Counted from the first letter of the stretch, positions 51,529 to 59,509 are shown. The stretch: DNA of 64,000 nt from Streptomyces canus (GCF_001514145.1 NZ_KQ948665.1:124001-188000); one strand, 5' to 3'. The notes: generated by a model from the letters alone, not told the origin. Translations and numbers: made by a program.

Positions 51529-52996
51529 CGCACCCGTCCGCGTACGTTTCTGCCCCTCGCCCACCGGTAACCCCCACGTGGGTCTGGTCCGCACCGCCCT
51601 GTTCAACTGGGCGTTCGCCCGGCACCACCAGGGCACGCTCGTCTTCCGCATCGAGGACACCGACGCGGCCCGCGACTCCGAGGAGTCGTACAACCAGCTG
51701 CTCGACTCGATGCGCTGGCTGGGCTTCGACTGGGACGAGGGCCCCGAGGTCGGCGGCCCGCACGCGCCGTACCGGCAGTCGCAGCGGATGGACCTCTACA
51801 AGGACGTCGCCGCCAAGCTCCTGGACGCCGGTCACGCGTACCACTGCTACTGCTCCCAGCAGGAGCTGGACACCCGTCGCGAGGCCGCCCGCGCCGCCGG
51901 CAAGCCGTCCGGCTACGACGGCCACTGCCGCGACCTGACCGACGAGCAGGTCGCCACGTACGTCGCCGAGGGCCGTACGCCCATCGTCCGCTTCCGTATG
52001 CCCGACGAGACGATCACCTTCACGGACCTGGTCCGGGGCGAGCTGACGTTCACTGCGGAGAACGTGCCGGACTACGGGATCGTACGAGCCAACGGGGCGC
52101 CCCTGTACACGCTCGTGAACCCGGTCGACGACGCGCTGATGGAGATCACGCACGTCCTGCGCGGCGAGGACCTGCTGTCCTCCACCCCACGCCAGATCGC
52201 CCTGTACAAGGCGCTGATCGAACTCGGCGTGGCGAAGTCCGTGCCCGCCTTCGGGCACCTGCCGTACGTGATGGGCGAGGGCAACAAGAAGCTCTCCAAG
52301 CGTGACCCGCAGGCCTCGCTCAACCTGTACCGGGAGCGCGGCTTCCTGCCCGAGGGCCTGCTCAACTACCTGTCCCTGCTGGGCTGGTCGCTCTCGGCGG
52401 ACAAGGACATCTTCACCACCGACGAGCTGATCGCGGCCTTCGACATCGCGGACGTGAACCCCAACCCGGCGCGCTTCGACCTGAAGAAGTGCGAGGCGAT
52501 CAACGCCGACCACATCCGTCTCCTGGACGTGAAGGACTTCACGGAGCGCTGCGCCCCGTGGCTGAAGGCTCCCTTCGCCCCGTGGTCCCCGGAGGACTTC
52601 GACGAGACGAAGTGGCAGGCGATCGCCCCGCACGCCCAGACCCGTCTCAAGGTCCTCTCCGAGATCACCGACAACGTCGACTTCCTGTTCCTGCCGGAGC
52701 CGGTCTTCGACGAGCCCTCCTGGACCAAGGCGATGAAGGAGGGCTCGGACGCCCTGCTGCGCACGGCCCGCGAGAAGCTCGAGTCCGCGGACTGGACCTC
52801 GCCGGAGTCCCTCAAGGAGGCCGTACTGGCCGCCGGCGAGACCCACGGACTCAAGCTCGGCAAGGCCCAGGCCCCGGTCCGCGTGGCCGTCACCGGCCGC
52901 ACGGTCGGCCTGCCCCTCTTCGAGTCCCTGGAGATCCTGGGCAAGGAGACGACGCTGGCCCGCATCGACGCGGCGCTGGAGAAGCTGACGTCGTAA
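51521..52996 (+). CDS. gltX: Glutamyl-tRNA synthetase
   Basis: Class I aminoacyl-tRNA synthetase of 491 residues. GTG 51521 (MASAPVRVRFCPSPTGNPHVG) overlaps the end of the FAA-family gene. The HIGH-like motif is PSPTGNPHVG and the KMSKS-like motif is KLSKRDPQ near residue 258. A zinc-type knuckle (AYHCYCSQQEL) is present. Actinobacteria generally lack GlnRS and use this enzyme to charge both tRNA-Glu and tRNA-Gln, the latter corrected by GatCAB. The nearby tRNA-Gln and tRNA-Glu genes are therefore its substrates. Confidence 0.97.
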   Translation: MASAPVRVRFCPSPTGNPHVGLVRTALFNWAFARHHQGTLVFRIEDTDAARDSEESYNQLLDSMRWLGFDWDEGPEVGGPHAPYRQSQRMDLYKDVAAKLLDAGHAYHCYCSQQELDTRREAARAAGKPSGYDGHCRDLTDEQVATYVAEGRTPIVRFRMPDETITFTDLVRGELTFTAENVPDYGIVRANGAPLYTLVNPVDDALMEITHVLRGEDLLSSTPRQIALYKALIELGVAKSVPAFGHLPYVMGEGNKKLSKRDPQASLNLYRERGFLPEGLLNYLSLLGWSLSADKDIFTTDELIAAFDIADVNPNPARFDLKKCEAINADHIRLLDVKDFTERCAPWLKAPFAPWSPEDFDETKWQAIAPHAQTRLKVLSEITDNVDFLFLPEPVFDEPSWTKAMKEGSDALLRTAREKLESADWTSPESLKEAVLAAGETHGLKLGKAQAPVRVAVTGRTVGLPLFESLEILGKETTLARIDAALEKLTS

Positions 52997-53009
52997 CGCA
53001 CGCACGCGT

Positions 53010-53045
53010 GAGGGGCGGCAACCGGGACTCCGGCTGCCGCCCCTC
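53010..53045. terminator. Terminator between gltX and convergent gene
   Basis: A 16-bp stem with one mismatch (53010-53025 with 53030-53045) and a four-base loop, between the convergent ends of gltX and the small gene at 53054. Confidence 0.8.
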
Positions 53046-53053
53046 GGCCGCTC

Positions 53054-53338
53054 TCAGACCGCGTCGCTCTCGTCGATCAGGTAGGCGCTCTCGTCGAAGA
53101 TCTCCAGCACCACGACGACCATGATCGCGCCGGCCACCATGTACTCCAGCATCACGCCGGGCGCCACATAGGCCTTACGCAGGTGCTCATCGGGCCCGAG
53201 CTGCGCGGTCGATGTCTTGCGGAACGGGTCCCGAGCCAGTATCCGCACGGCCTTGTCCAACTGGGCTCGACGCTCTCCGGGCAGGGCGTCGTACGTCGCC
53301 CGGGCCTCGACGGTGAACTGGACGCGGTACTCGGTCAT
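53054..53338 (-). CDS. RelE/ParE-like small protein, no adjacent antitoxin
   Basis: 94 residues from ATG 53338. MTEYRVQFTVEARATYDALP, then the basic LDKAVRILARDPFRK and LRKAYVAPGVMLEYMV resemble the RelE/ParE toxin fold. The last part has an unusual hydrophobic strand (AGAIMVVVVLEIFDESAYLI). Toxin genes of this fold normally lie beside an antitoxin; here the neighbours are gltX and a HAD gene, so no partner is visible. It may be a lone toxin remnant or a protein with a different role. Toxicity is not implied by sequence alone. Confidence 0.65.
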   Translation of the reverse strand: MTEYRVQFTVEARATYDALPGERRAQLDKAVRILARDPFRKTSTAQLGPDEHLRKAYVAPGVMLEYMVAGAIMVVVVLEIFDESAYLIDESDAV

Positions 53339-53434
53339 GAGCCCAGTGTGCCAGTCCACCCCGCGTCGCTCGCCCGAGTCCTGAGGGGCCCCAATCGCCG
53401 GACGCGGCCCCGGACGCCGGGTTACCGTCGGATC

Positions 53435-54169
53435 ATGAGCATTCGGGCCGTGGTCTGGGACGTGGACGACACCCTCTTCGACTACACGGGGGCCGACCGC
53501 ATCGGAATGCGTCTGCATCTGACGGCCGAGGGGCTGCTCGAGGCGTACGAGAGCGTCGAGCAGGCCATCGTGCGGTGGCGGGCGATCACGGAAACCCAGT
53601 GGGCGCGGTTCTCGGCGGGGGAGGTCGACTTCCAGGGTCAGCGGCGGGACCGGGTGCGGGTGTTCCTGGGCGAGGAGCTGACCGACACGGAGGCGGACGC
53701 CTGGTTCCAGCGGTACATCGCGCACTACGAGACCGCCTGGGCCCTCTTCCCCGACGTGCTGCCCGCCCTCGACGCCCTCGCCGCCAGTCACCGACACGCC
53801 GTGCTGTCCAACTCCAGCATCCGCGTCCAGGACCACAAACTGCGCGTGCTCGGCGTGCACGACCGCTTCGAGGTCATCCTGTGCGCCGCCGAACTGGGCG
53901 TCTCCAAGCCCGAGGCCGGAGCCTTCCTCGCGGCCTGCGACGCCCTGGAGCTGGCCCCGCACCAGGTGGCGTACGTAGGCGACCACCCGGAGATCGACGG
54001 CCGGGGTGCCGCCGAGGCCGGACTGCTGTCGGTCTGGGTCGACCGCGACGGCAGTGTGCACGCCCATGTCCCCACCCCCGCCGGACCGCGGCGCATCGCC
54101 TCGCTCGCCGAACTCCCCGCGATCCTCGGCGCGGATAGTCGTTTTGGAGCCCCGTCCACCTTCAGGTAA
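53435..54169 (+). CDS. HAD-family hydrolase
   Basis: 244 residues from ATG 53435. Motif I is VVWDVDDTLFDYTG at the N-terminus, motif II is AVLSNSSIRVQDH, motif III lysine in LGVSKPEAGAFLAA, and motif IV is VAYVGDHPEIDGRGA. The helical cap lies between about 25 and 100. YjjG/PGP-like nucleotidase or phosphatase activity is plausible, but the substrate is unknown. It is the last protein gene before the tRNA cluster. Confidence 0.9.
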   Translation: MSIRAVVWDVDDTLFDYTGADRIGMRLHLTAEGLLEAYESVEQAIVRWRAITETQWARFSAGEVDFQGQRRDRVRVFLGEELTDTEADAWFQRYIAHYETAWALFPDVLPALDALAASHRHAVLSNSSIRVQDHKLRVLGVHDRFEVILCAAELGVSKPEAGAFLAACDALELAPHQVAYVGDHPEIDGRGAAEAGLLSVWVDRDGSVHAHVPTPAGPRRIASLAELPAILGADSRFGAPSTFR

Positions 54170-54260
54170 TGTTCTTCCTGCGCCGCCGGGGAGCGGGCCG
54201 AAAGGCCGGGATCCGGAGGAGCAAACTAGAACAAGATCCCCGTAGGGGCTTGAGTTCCAG

Positions 54261-54332
54261 TGGCCTATGGTGTAATTGGCAGCACGACTGATTCTGGTTC
54301 AGTTAGTCTTGGTTCGAGTCCAGGTAGGCCAG
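54261..54332 (+). tRNA. tRNA-Gln (CTG), copy 1
   Basis: 72 nt cloverleaf: acceptor TGGCCTA with TAGGCCA, discriminator G, anticodon loop around CTG, T-arm GGTTCGAGTCC. No encoded CCA. Confidence 0.95.
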
Positions 54333-54374
54333 CTCGCAGAGCTCATCTGCAAAGGCGGAGATCAATTCCGCGAA

Positions 54375-54447
54375 GCCCCCGTTGTGTAGCGGCCTAGCAC
54401 GCTGCCCTCTCAAGGCAGTAGCGCCGGTTCGAATCCGGTCGGGGGTA
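54375..54447 (+). tRNA. tRNA-Glu (CTC), copy 1
   Basis: 73 nt: acceptor GCCCCCG with CGGGGGT (terminal G-U pair), anticodon CTC, T-arm GGTTCGAATCC. The anticodon stem is CTGCC/GGCAG; the other two copies have CCGCC/GGCGG. Confidence 0.95.
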
Positions 54448-54509
54448 CAGATCCTTCCCGGAGGGTCAGTCAGGGTCGCACCCGCTGACTCTCATGCAGG
54501 ATCGCTAGG

Positions 54510-54582
54510 GCCCCCGTTGTGTAGCGGCCTAGCACGCCGCCCTCTCAAGGCGGTAGCGCCGGTTCGAATCCGGTCGGGGGTA
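54510..54582 (+). tRNA. tRNA-Glu (CTC), copy 2
   Basis: 73 nt, same as copy 3 and differing from copy 1 only in one pair of the anticodon stem. Confidence 0.95.
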
Positions 54583-54602
54583 CGATTTAGTCTAAATCAC
54601 CT

Positions 54603-54674
54603 TGGTCTATGGTGTAATTGGCAACACTACGGTTTCTGGTACCGTCATTCTTGGTTCGAGTCCAGGTAGACCAG
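54603..54674 (+). tRNA. tRNA-Gln (CTG), copy 2
   Basis: 72 nt: acceptor TGGTCTA with TAGACCA, anticodon stem ACGGT/ACCGT around CTG. The acceptor, anticodon stem and variable region differ from copy 1 with compensatory changes. Confidence 0.95.
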
Positions 54675-54702
54675 CTCGGACCTGCGGAAACGCAGGCTCC
54701 AC

Positions 54703-54775
54703 GCCCCCGTTGTGTAGCGGCCTAGCACGCCGCCCTCTCAAGGCGGTAGCGCCGGTTCGAATCCGGTCGGGGGTA
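54703..54775 (+). tRNA. tRNA-Glu (CTC), copy 3
   Basis: 73 nt, identical to copy 2. Last tRNA of the array. Confidence 0.95.
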
Positions 54776-54782
54776 CGTAGAG

Positions 54783-54812
54783 GAAGGCCCTTCACTTCGG
54801 TGGAGGGCCTTC
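54783..54812. terminator. Terminator after tRNA cluster
   Basis: A 13-bp stem with one G-U pair (54783-54795 with 54800-54812) and a TTCG... tetraloop-like centre, between the last tRNA and the convergent MerR gene. Confidence 0.8.
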
Positions 54813-54827
54813 GCCGTGTCCGGGAGC

Positions 54828-55472
54828 TCATTCGAAGCCGTACCGCCGCGTCGACTCCTCCTCCTGGGCCAGCCGGTGCAGAGCCTGCAGCAGCGGCTCG
54901 TTGATGATCGCGCCCAGGATCGCGAACTCGACCCGCTCCGCCTCCGAGGGGTGCGTCTCCAGGTTGTCCAGGTCGAGGACGGCTGTCCGGTGCATCAACT
55001 CGGCGTACGGCGCGAGCTGTTCGGCCCCCCACGCATAGCCGAGCCGGCGGAACGCGGCCACCGTCACCACCAGCGAGCGGTATGCGGGGGAGATGGTGGT
55101 GAGTTGCTTGGCGTTCTCCCAGCCGAGCCGGTCCAGGAGTGCGATGACCTCCTGGTGCGCGGCCCGGACGTACTCGTCGTCCTCGTCCGGCTCGGGCACC
55201 TGCGGCAGGGCCCAGAGTGCCGCGCCGAGACGGATCGAGCGACCCAGGGAGTCGTCGTCCACGTGTCCGAGGACCTCGCGCACCTTCGCCACCGGCACCC
55301 GGCCCACCTGGATCATCGCGCGCACCAGCCGCAGCCGCCGTAGGTGCTCCTCGTCGTAGTCGGCCGTGGTGGCGTTGATCTGACGGCCCGGCGGCAACAG
55401 CCCTTCGCGCAGGTAGTACTTGATCGTCGCGGTCGACACACCGCTGTGCTCGCTGAGTTCGGCCAGGCGCAT
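54828..55472 (-). CDS. MerR family transcriptional regulator
   Basis: 214 residues from ATG 55472, with GAGGGGG eight bases upstream (an in-frame upstream ATG at 55508 overlaps the operator and is rejected). The N-terminal winged HTH is MRLAELSEHSGVSTATIKYY followed by LREGLLPPGRQINATTADYD, and HLRRLRLVRAMIQVGRVPVA. The C-terminal 130 residues form a helical domain with a DEDDE patch. Divergent from a DUF4188 protein gene across a perfect inverted repeat, which it probably binds. Confidence 0.9.
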   Translation of the reverse strand: MRLAELSEHSGVSTATIKYYLREGLLPPGRQINATTADYDEEHLRRLRLVRAMIQVGRVPVAKVREVLGHVDDDSLGRSIRLGAALWALPQVPEPDEDDEYVRAAHQEVIALLDRLGWENAKQLTTISPAYRSLVVTVAAFRRLGYAWGAEQLAPYAELMHRTAVLDLDNLETHPSEAERVEFAILGAIINEPLLQALHRLAQEEESTRRYGFE

Positions 55473-55497
55473 CTCTTGCACCCCCTCTCGGATACCG

Positions 55498-55530
55498 GCA
55501 CTATCCAAACATGCCGCAGTCGGATAGTGC
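55498..55530. promoter_or_regulatory. MerR operator palindrome
   Basis: GCACTATCC (55498-55506) and GGATAGTGC (55522-55530), perfect nine-bp inverted repeat with a 15-base spacer, between the divergent MerR and DUF4188 genes. The long spacer would fit within a promoter, the usual MerR arrangement. Confidence 0.75.
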
Positions 55531-55552
55531 TGCTCGCCAACGAGGGGGTCCC

Positions 55553-56065
55553 ATGGTCGGGAAGAAGGTCGCCGCAGGCCGCACCACCGCGTCCGCGGAG
55601 AAGGACGTGGTCGTCCTGCTGATCGGAATGCGCATCAACCACTTCTGGGCCGTGCACCACTGGGCCCCGGTACTCCTGGCCATGCCGCGGATGCTGCGGG
55701 AACTGCAGAAGGCTCCCGAGCGGGGGCTGCTCTCGCATGTACTGCTGACGGCCTCACCGCGGACGTACTACGTCGTCCAGTACTGGGAGTCGAAGGAGAA
55801 GCTGTACGCCTACGCGCACTCGCCTGAGATGTTCCACCACAGGGCGTGGGCGATCATCAACCGCAAGGAGAAGGCGGGGAGGACACGCCGGCACGTGGGG
55901 CTGTGGCACGAGGCGTACGTGGTGCCGGAGGGCTCCTACGAGTCGATCTACGCGGACATGCCGGCGTTCGGACTGGCGGCGGCGCATGGTCAGGTGCCGG
56001 TTGAGCGCAGGGGGCGGTCTGCCAAGGAACGGTTCGCCTACAAGTCCGGGAGCGTGACTCCCTGA
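55553..56065 (+). CDS. DUF4188 protein (monooxygenase-like)
   Basis: 170 residues from ATG 55553 (GAGGGGG upstream; the ATG at 55511 lies inside the operator). The domain shows VVVLLIGMRINHFWAVHHW, then LTASPRTYYVVQYWESKEKL, YAYAHSPEMFHHRAW and VGLWHEAYVVPEGSYESIYA. It is the pattern of DUF4188 proteins, which resemble small ferredoxin-like monooxygenases; biochemical function not established. Control by the divergent MerR regulator is likely. Confidence 0.88.
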   Translation: MVGKKVAAGRTTASAEKDVVVLLIGMRINHFWAVHHWAPVLLAMPRMLRELQKAPERGLLSHVLLTASPRTYYVVQYWESKEKLYAYAHSPEMFHHRAWAIINRKEKAGRTRRHVGLWHEAYVVPEGSYESIYADMPAFGLAAAHGQVPVERRGRSAKERFAYKSGSVTP

Positions 56066-56208
56066 GGGGCGCGGGGAACTGCGCGACGAGCCACGACGGC
56101 GGGTCGGACGGGCGACTGCCTGTGGTGGCAGATTCTCTGCGCCGTACGGGCTTCGGAGGGGAGCAGGTGCGGGCCCGTGGGGGCTGGTCGCGCAGTTCCC
56201 CGCGCCCC
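56066..56208. repeat. Inverted pair of a dispersed Streptomyces repeat
   Basis: 56066-56092 (GGGGCGCGGGGAACTGCGCG...) and 56182-56208 are reverse complements at 26 of 27 positions, separated by 89 bases. The element is common in Streptomyces intergenic DNA. Lying between two convergent genes, the pair can form a large stem-loop on either transcript. Confidence 0.8.
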
Positions 56209-56282
56209 CGGGTGAGGCATCTTCCCGTCGGTCCAAGACCTGCCGCGGCGTTGAGGCCGGTCTCGTTCCGACGGGGTTCTCC

Positions 56283-56999
56283 TCAGCCCGTGCGGCGCAG
56301 TGCCTCGGAGAGGCGGGCGGCGGCGTCGATGACCGCCTGGGCGTGCATGCGACCCGGGTGGCGGGTCAGGCGCTCGATGGGGCCGGAGACCGAGACGGCG
56401 GCCACCACGCGGTTGGAGGGACCGCGTACGGGCGCGGACACGGACGCGACACCCGGCTCGCGCTCACCGATGGACTGGGCCCAGCCGCGGCGCCGTACGC
56501 CCGACAGGGCCGTGGCCGTGAAGCGGGCGCCCTGGAGGCCGCGGTGCAGGCGCTCCGGCTCCTCCCAGGCCATCAGGATCTGGGCCGAGGAACCCGCCTT
56601 CATGGTGAGCGTCGAACCGACCGGGACCGTGTCCCTGAGGCCCGACAGGCGCTCCGCCGCGGCGACGCAGATACGCATGTCGCCCTGGCGGCGGTAGAGC
56701 TGTGCGCTCTCGCCGGTGATGTCCCGCAGATGCGTGAGCACCGGGCCGGCCGTCGCGAGGAGGCGGTCCTCGCCGGCGGCCGCGGCCAGCTCGGCCAGGC
56801 GCGGGCCCAGAATGAAACGGCCCTGCATGTCGCGTGCCACCATGCGGTGGTGTTCCAGAGCCACGGCCAGCCGGTGGGCCGTGGGTCGTGCCAGTCCGGT
56901 CGCCGCGACCAAGCCCGCGAGGGTGGCCGGACCGGACTCCAGAGCGCTCAGGACAAGGGCTGCCTTGTCCAGAACGCCGACGCCGCTACTGTTGTCCAT
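56283..56999 (-). CDS. ndgR: IclR-type regulator of amino acid genes
   Basis: 238-residue IclR-family regulator matching NdgR/AreB, which binds upstream of leuCD and other amino acid genes in Streptomyces. ATG 56999 begins MDNSSGVGVLDKAALVLSAL. HTH region about 22-52 (ATLAGLVAATGLARPTAHRL), then the IclR effector domain (LRDTVPVGSTLTMKAGSSAQ, VASVSAPVRGPSNRVVAAVS). It diverges from leuC over a 188-base gap with repeated GTGARAC-type half-sites. The name rests on sequence recall and position, not on a search. Confidence 0.88.
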   Translation of the reverse strand: MDNSSGVGVLDKAALVLSALESGPATLAGLVAATGLARPTAHRLAVALEHHRMVARDMQGRFILGPRLAELAAAAGEDRLLATAGPVLTHLRDITGESAQLYRRQGDMRICVAAAERLSGLRDTVPVGSTLTMKAGSSAQILMAWEEPERLHRGLQGARFTATALSGVRRRGWAQSIGEREPGVASVSAPVRGPSNRVVAAVSVSGPIERLTRHPGRMHAQAVIDAAARLSEALRRTG

Positions 57000-57012
57000 G
57001 AAACGATACTCA

Positions 57013-57054
57013 CGTCTCACTCTGTGAAACGCAAGTTCCTTTTTTCGTGAGACG
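57013..57054. promoter_or_regulatory. Candidate NdgR operator (CGTCTCAC repeats)
   Basis: CGTCTCAC (57013-57020) pairs with GTGAAACG (57024-57031, one mismatch) and perfectly with GTGAGACG (57047-57054). These lie just upstream of the ndgR start and well upstream of leuC, in an AT-richer region that includes a TTTTTT run, so both divergent promoters could be controlled here. Confidence 0.6.
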
Positions 57055-57187
57055 CGCAACCCTTGTAGACACAGCGGCCCGGTGACCGTACGGGCCTGGT
57101 GACGGGCGCCCGTGAACTGGGGCCGGGCGCCGTCTCCTCAAGATCTCTAGTTGGGCCGGTGGACGTTTGCCGGCCGGAGGGAAAGCG

Positions 57188-58612
57188 ATGGGTAGGACAC
57201 TCGCGGAGAAGGTCTGGGACGACCATGTCGTCCGGCGCGCCGAGGGCGAGCCCGACCTCCTCTTCATCGATCTGCACCTGCTGCACGAGGTGACCAGCCC
57301 GCAGGCCTTCGACGGTCTGCGCAAGAGCGGTCGCCAGGTGCGCCGGCTCGACCTGACCATCGCCACCGAGGACCACAACACCCCGACCCTCGACATCGAC
57401 AAGCCCATCGCGGACCCGGTCTCCCGGATCCAGCTGGAGACGCTGCGCAAGAACTGCGCCGACTTCGGTGTGCGCCTGCACCCGCTGGGCGACGTCGAGC
57501 AGGGCGTCGTGCACGTGGTGGGTCCGCAGCTCGGACTGACCCAGCCCGGCATGACCGTGGTCTGCGGCGACTCCCACACCTCCACGCACGGTGCCTTCGG
57601 CGGCCTGGCGTTCGGCATCGGCACCTCCCAGGTCGAGCACGTCCTGGCCACCCAGACGCTGCCGCTGGTCCGCCCGAAGACCATGGCCATCACGGTCGAC
57701 GGCGAACTGCCCGACGGCGTCACCGCCAAGGACCTGATCCTGGCGATCATCGCCAGGATCGGCACCGGCGGCGGCCAGGGCTACGTCCTGGAGTACCGCG
57801 GCTCCGCCATCGAGAAGCTCTCGATGGAAGCCCGCATGACCATCTGCAACATGTCGATCGAGGCCGGCGCCCGCGCGGGCATGATCGCCCCCGACCAGAC
57901 CACCTTCGACTACCTCGAGGGCCGCCCGCACGCGCCCAAGGGCGAGGACTGGGACGCGGCCGTCGCGTACTGGAAGACGCTGAAGACGGACGAGGACGCC
58001 GAGTTCGACGCCGAGGTCGTCATCAAGGCCGACGAGCTGGCGCCGTTCGTCACCTGGGGCACCAACCCCGGCCAGGGCGCGCCGCTTTCGGCGGACGTCC
58101 CCGATCCTGCTTCGTACGAAGACGCTTCGGAGCGCCTCGCCGCCGAAAAGGCCCTGGAATACATGGGGTTGGAGGCCGGGCAGCCGCTGCGCTCCATCAA
58201 GGTGGACACCGTCTTCGTAGGTTCGTGCACCAACGGCCGTATCGAGGACCTGCGCGCCGCCGCCGAGCTCGTCAAGGGCCGCAAAGTCGCCGACGGCGTA
58301 CGGATGCTGGTCGTTCCCGGCTCCGCGCGCGTGGGTCTGCAGGCCGTCTCCGAGGGCCTGGACGTCGTCTTCAAGGAGGCCGGCGCCGAATGGCGGCACG
58401 CGGGCTGCTCGATGTGTCTGGGCATGAACCCGGACCAGCTGGCCCCCGGTGAGCGCTCCGCGTCCACCTCCAACCGCAACTTCGAGGGCCGGCAGGGCAA
58501 GGGCGGTCGTACGCACCTGGTGTCGCCGCAGGTCGCGGCCGCGACCGCCGTGCTGGGCCACCTGGCTTCGCCCGCCGACCTGTCCGACGCCCCTGTCGCC
58601 GCTGGAGTCTGA
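57188..58612 (+). CDS. leuC: 3-isopropylmalate dehydratase large subunit
   Basis: [4Fe-4S] aconitase-type enzyme subunit (474 residues) isomerising 2- to 3-isopropylmalate in leucine synthesis; it also acts on citramalate. ATG 57188 follows GGAGGGAAAG. Iron-sulphur ligands: cysteine in VFVGSCTNGRIEDLR near 347 and the CxxC of GCSMCLGMNPDQL near 407. Other motifs: DLHLLHEVTSPQAFDGL, VVCGDSHTSTHGAFGGL, RNFEGRQGKGGRTHLVSP. Five bases before leuD. Probable NdgR control. Confidence 0.97.
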   Translation: MGRTLAEKVWDDHVVRRAEGEPDLLFIDLHLLHEVTSPQAFDGLRKSGRQVRRLDLTIATEDHNTPTLDIDKPIADPVSRIQLETLRKNCADFGVRLHPLGDVEQGVVHVVGPQLGLTQPGMTVVCGDSHTSTHGAFGGLAFGIGTSQVEHVLATQTLPLVRPKTMAITVDGELPDGVTAKDLILAIIARIGTGGGQGYVLEYRGSAIEKLSMEARMTICNMSIEAGARAGMIAPDQTTFDYLEGRPHAPKGEDWDAAVAYWKTLKTDEDAEFDAEVVIKADELAPFVTWGTNPGQGAPLSADVPDPASYEDASERLAAEKALEYMGLEAGQPLRSIKVDTVFVGSCTNGRIEDLRAAAELVKGRKVADGVRMLVVPGSARVGLQAVSEGLDVVFKEAGAEWRHAGCSMCLGMNPDQLAPGERSASTSNRNFEGRQGKGGRTHLVSPQVAAATAVLGHLASPADLSDAPVAAGV

Positions 58613-58617
58613 GAGTC

Positions 58618-59211
58618 ATGGAAGCATTCACCACGCACACCGGCCGGGCCGTCCCGCTGCGCCGTTCCAACGTCGACACCGACCAGATCATCCCTGCTCA
58701 CTGGCTCAAGAAGGTGACGCGGGACGGGTTCGAGGACGGACTGTTCGAGGCCTGGCGCAAGGATCCGTCGTTCATCCTCAACCAGCCCGAGCGCAAGGGT
58801 GCGACCGTGCTGGTCGCCGGTCCCGACTTCGGTACCGGGTCCTCCCGTGAGCACGCCGTCTGGGCGCTGCAGAACTTCGGCTTCAAGGCCGTGATCTCGT
58901 CCCGCTTCGCCGACATCTTCCGCGGCAACTCGCTCAAGAACGGCCTGCTCACGGTGATCGTGGAGCAGAAGATCGTGGACGCGCTGCAGGAGCTCACCGA
59001 GAAGGACGCGACTGCTGAGGTCACTGTGGACCTCGAGGCCCGTGAGGTGCGTGCCGCGGGCATCACCGCCGCCTTCGAACTCGACGAGAACGCCCGCTGG
59101 CGGCTGCTGAACGGCCTGGACGACATCTCCATCACCCTCCAGAACGAGGCCGACATCGCCGCGTACGAGGCCAAGCGGCCCTCGTACAAGCCGCGGACGC
59201 TGCAGAGCTGA
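58618..59211 (+). CDS. leuD: 3-isopropylmalate dehydratase small subunit
   Basis: Swivel-domain subunit (197 residues) forming the active isomerase with LeuC. RRSNVDTDQIIPAHWLKKVT at the N-terminus and VAGPDFGTGSSREHAVWALQ, FKAVISSRFADIFRGNSLKN are hallmark substrate-binding segments. Five-base gap from leuC, so it is the second gene of leuCD. A 15-bp terminator follows 80 bases on. Confidence 0.97.
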   Translation: MEAFTTHTGRAVPLRRSNVDTDQIIPAHWLKKVTRDGFEDGLFEAWRKDPSFILNQPERKGATVLVAGPDFGTGSSREHAVWALQNFGFKAVISSRFADIFRGNSLKNGLLTVIVEQKIVDALQELTEKDATAEVTVDLEAREVRAAGITAAFELDENARWRLLNGLDDISITLQNEADIAAYEAKRPSYKPRTLQS

Positions 59212-59290
59212 CCCCGAGGGCGGGCGGACCACCCGGAACCCTCCTTCGGAGCAACTGAACAGGTCGAGTTTCGGCCACCTCAACACCCCC

Positions 59291-59325
59291 GCCGTACCCC
59301 CGATCAGCCCGATCGGGGGTACGGC
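59291..59325 (+). terminator. Terminator after leuCD
   Basis: Perfect 15-bp stem (59291-59305 with 59311-59325) with loop AGCCC. No T-run. The surrounding 298-base gap up to 59509 has no gene. Confidence 0.85.
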
Positions 59326-59509
59326 CGTGTCTGCGCCCGTTCGGCCCCGCGCGATGCGACACGCCCGTTCAACTTCCCACGTTACGGCGGGTGTTGTCGG
59401 GGTACGCGTCCCTTGTAGCCGTGGCTTCCGGATGTGCCCGGAAGGCCGTTTGAGGCGGCAGTTGCACCCCTAGCAGGCGACAACTCGCCCCAGATGGCAC
59501 AATCTGTGC

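Noticed and set aside
54382..54904. Open frames running through the tRNA cluster
   Set aside because: They are translations of tRNA sequence and repeat the same peptide for each tRNA copy; no coding function.
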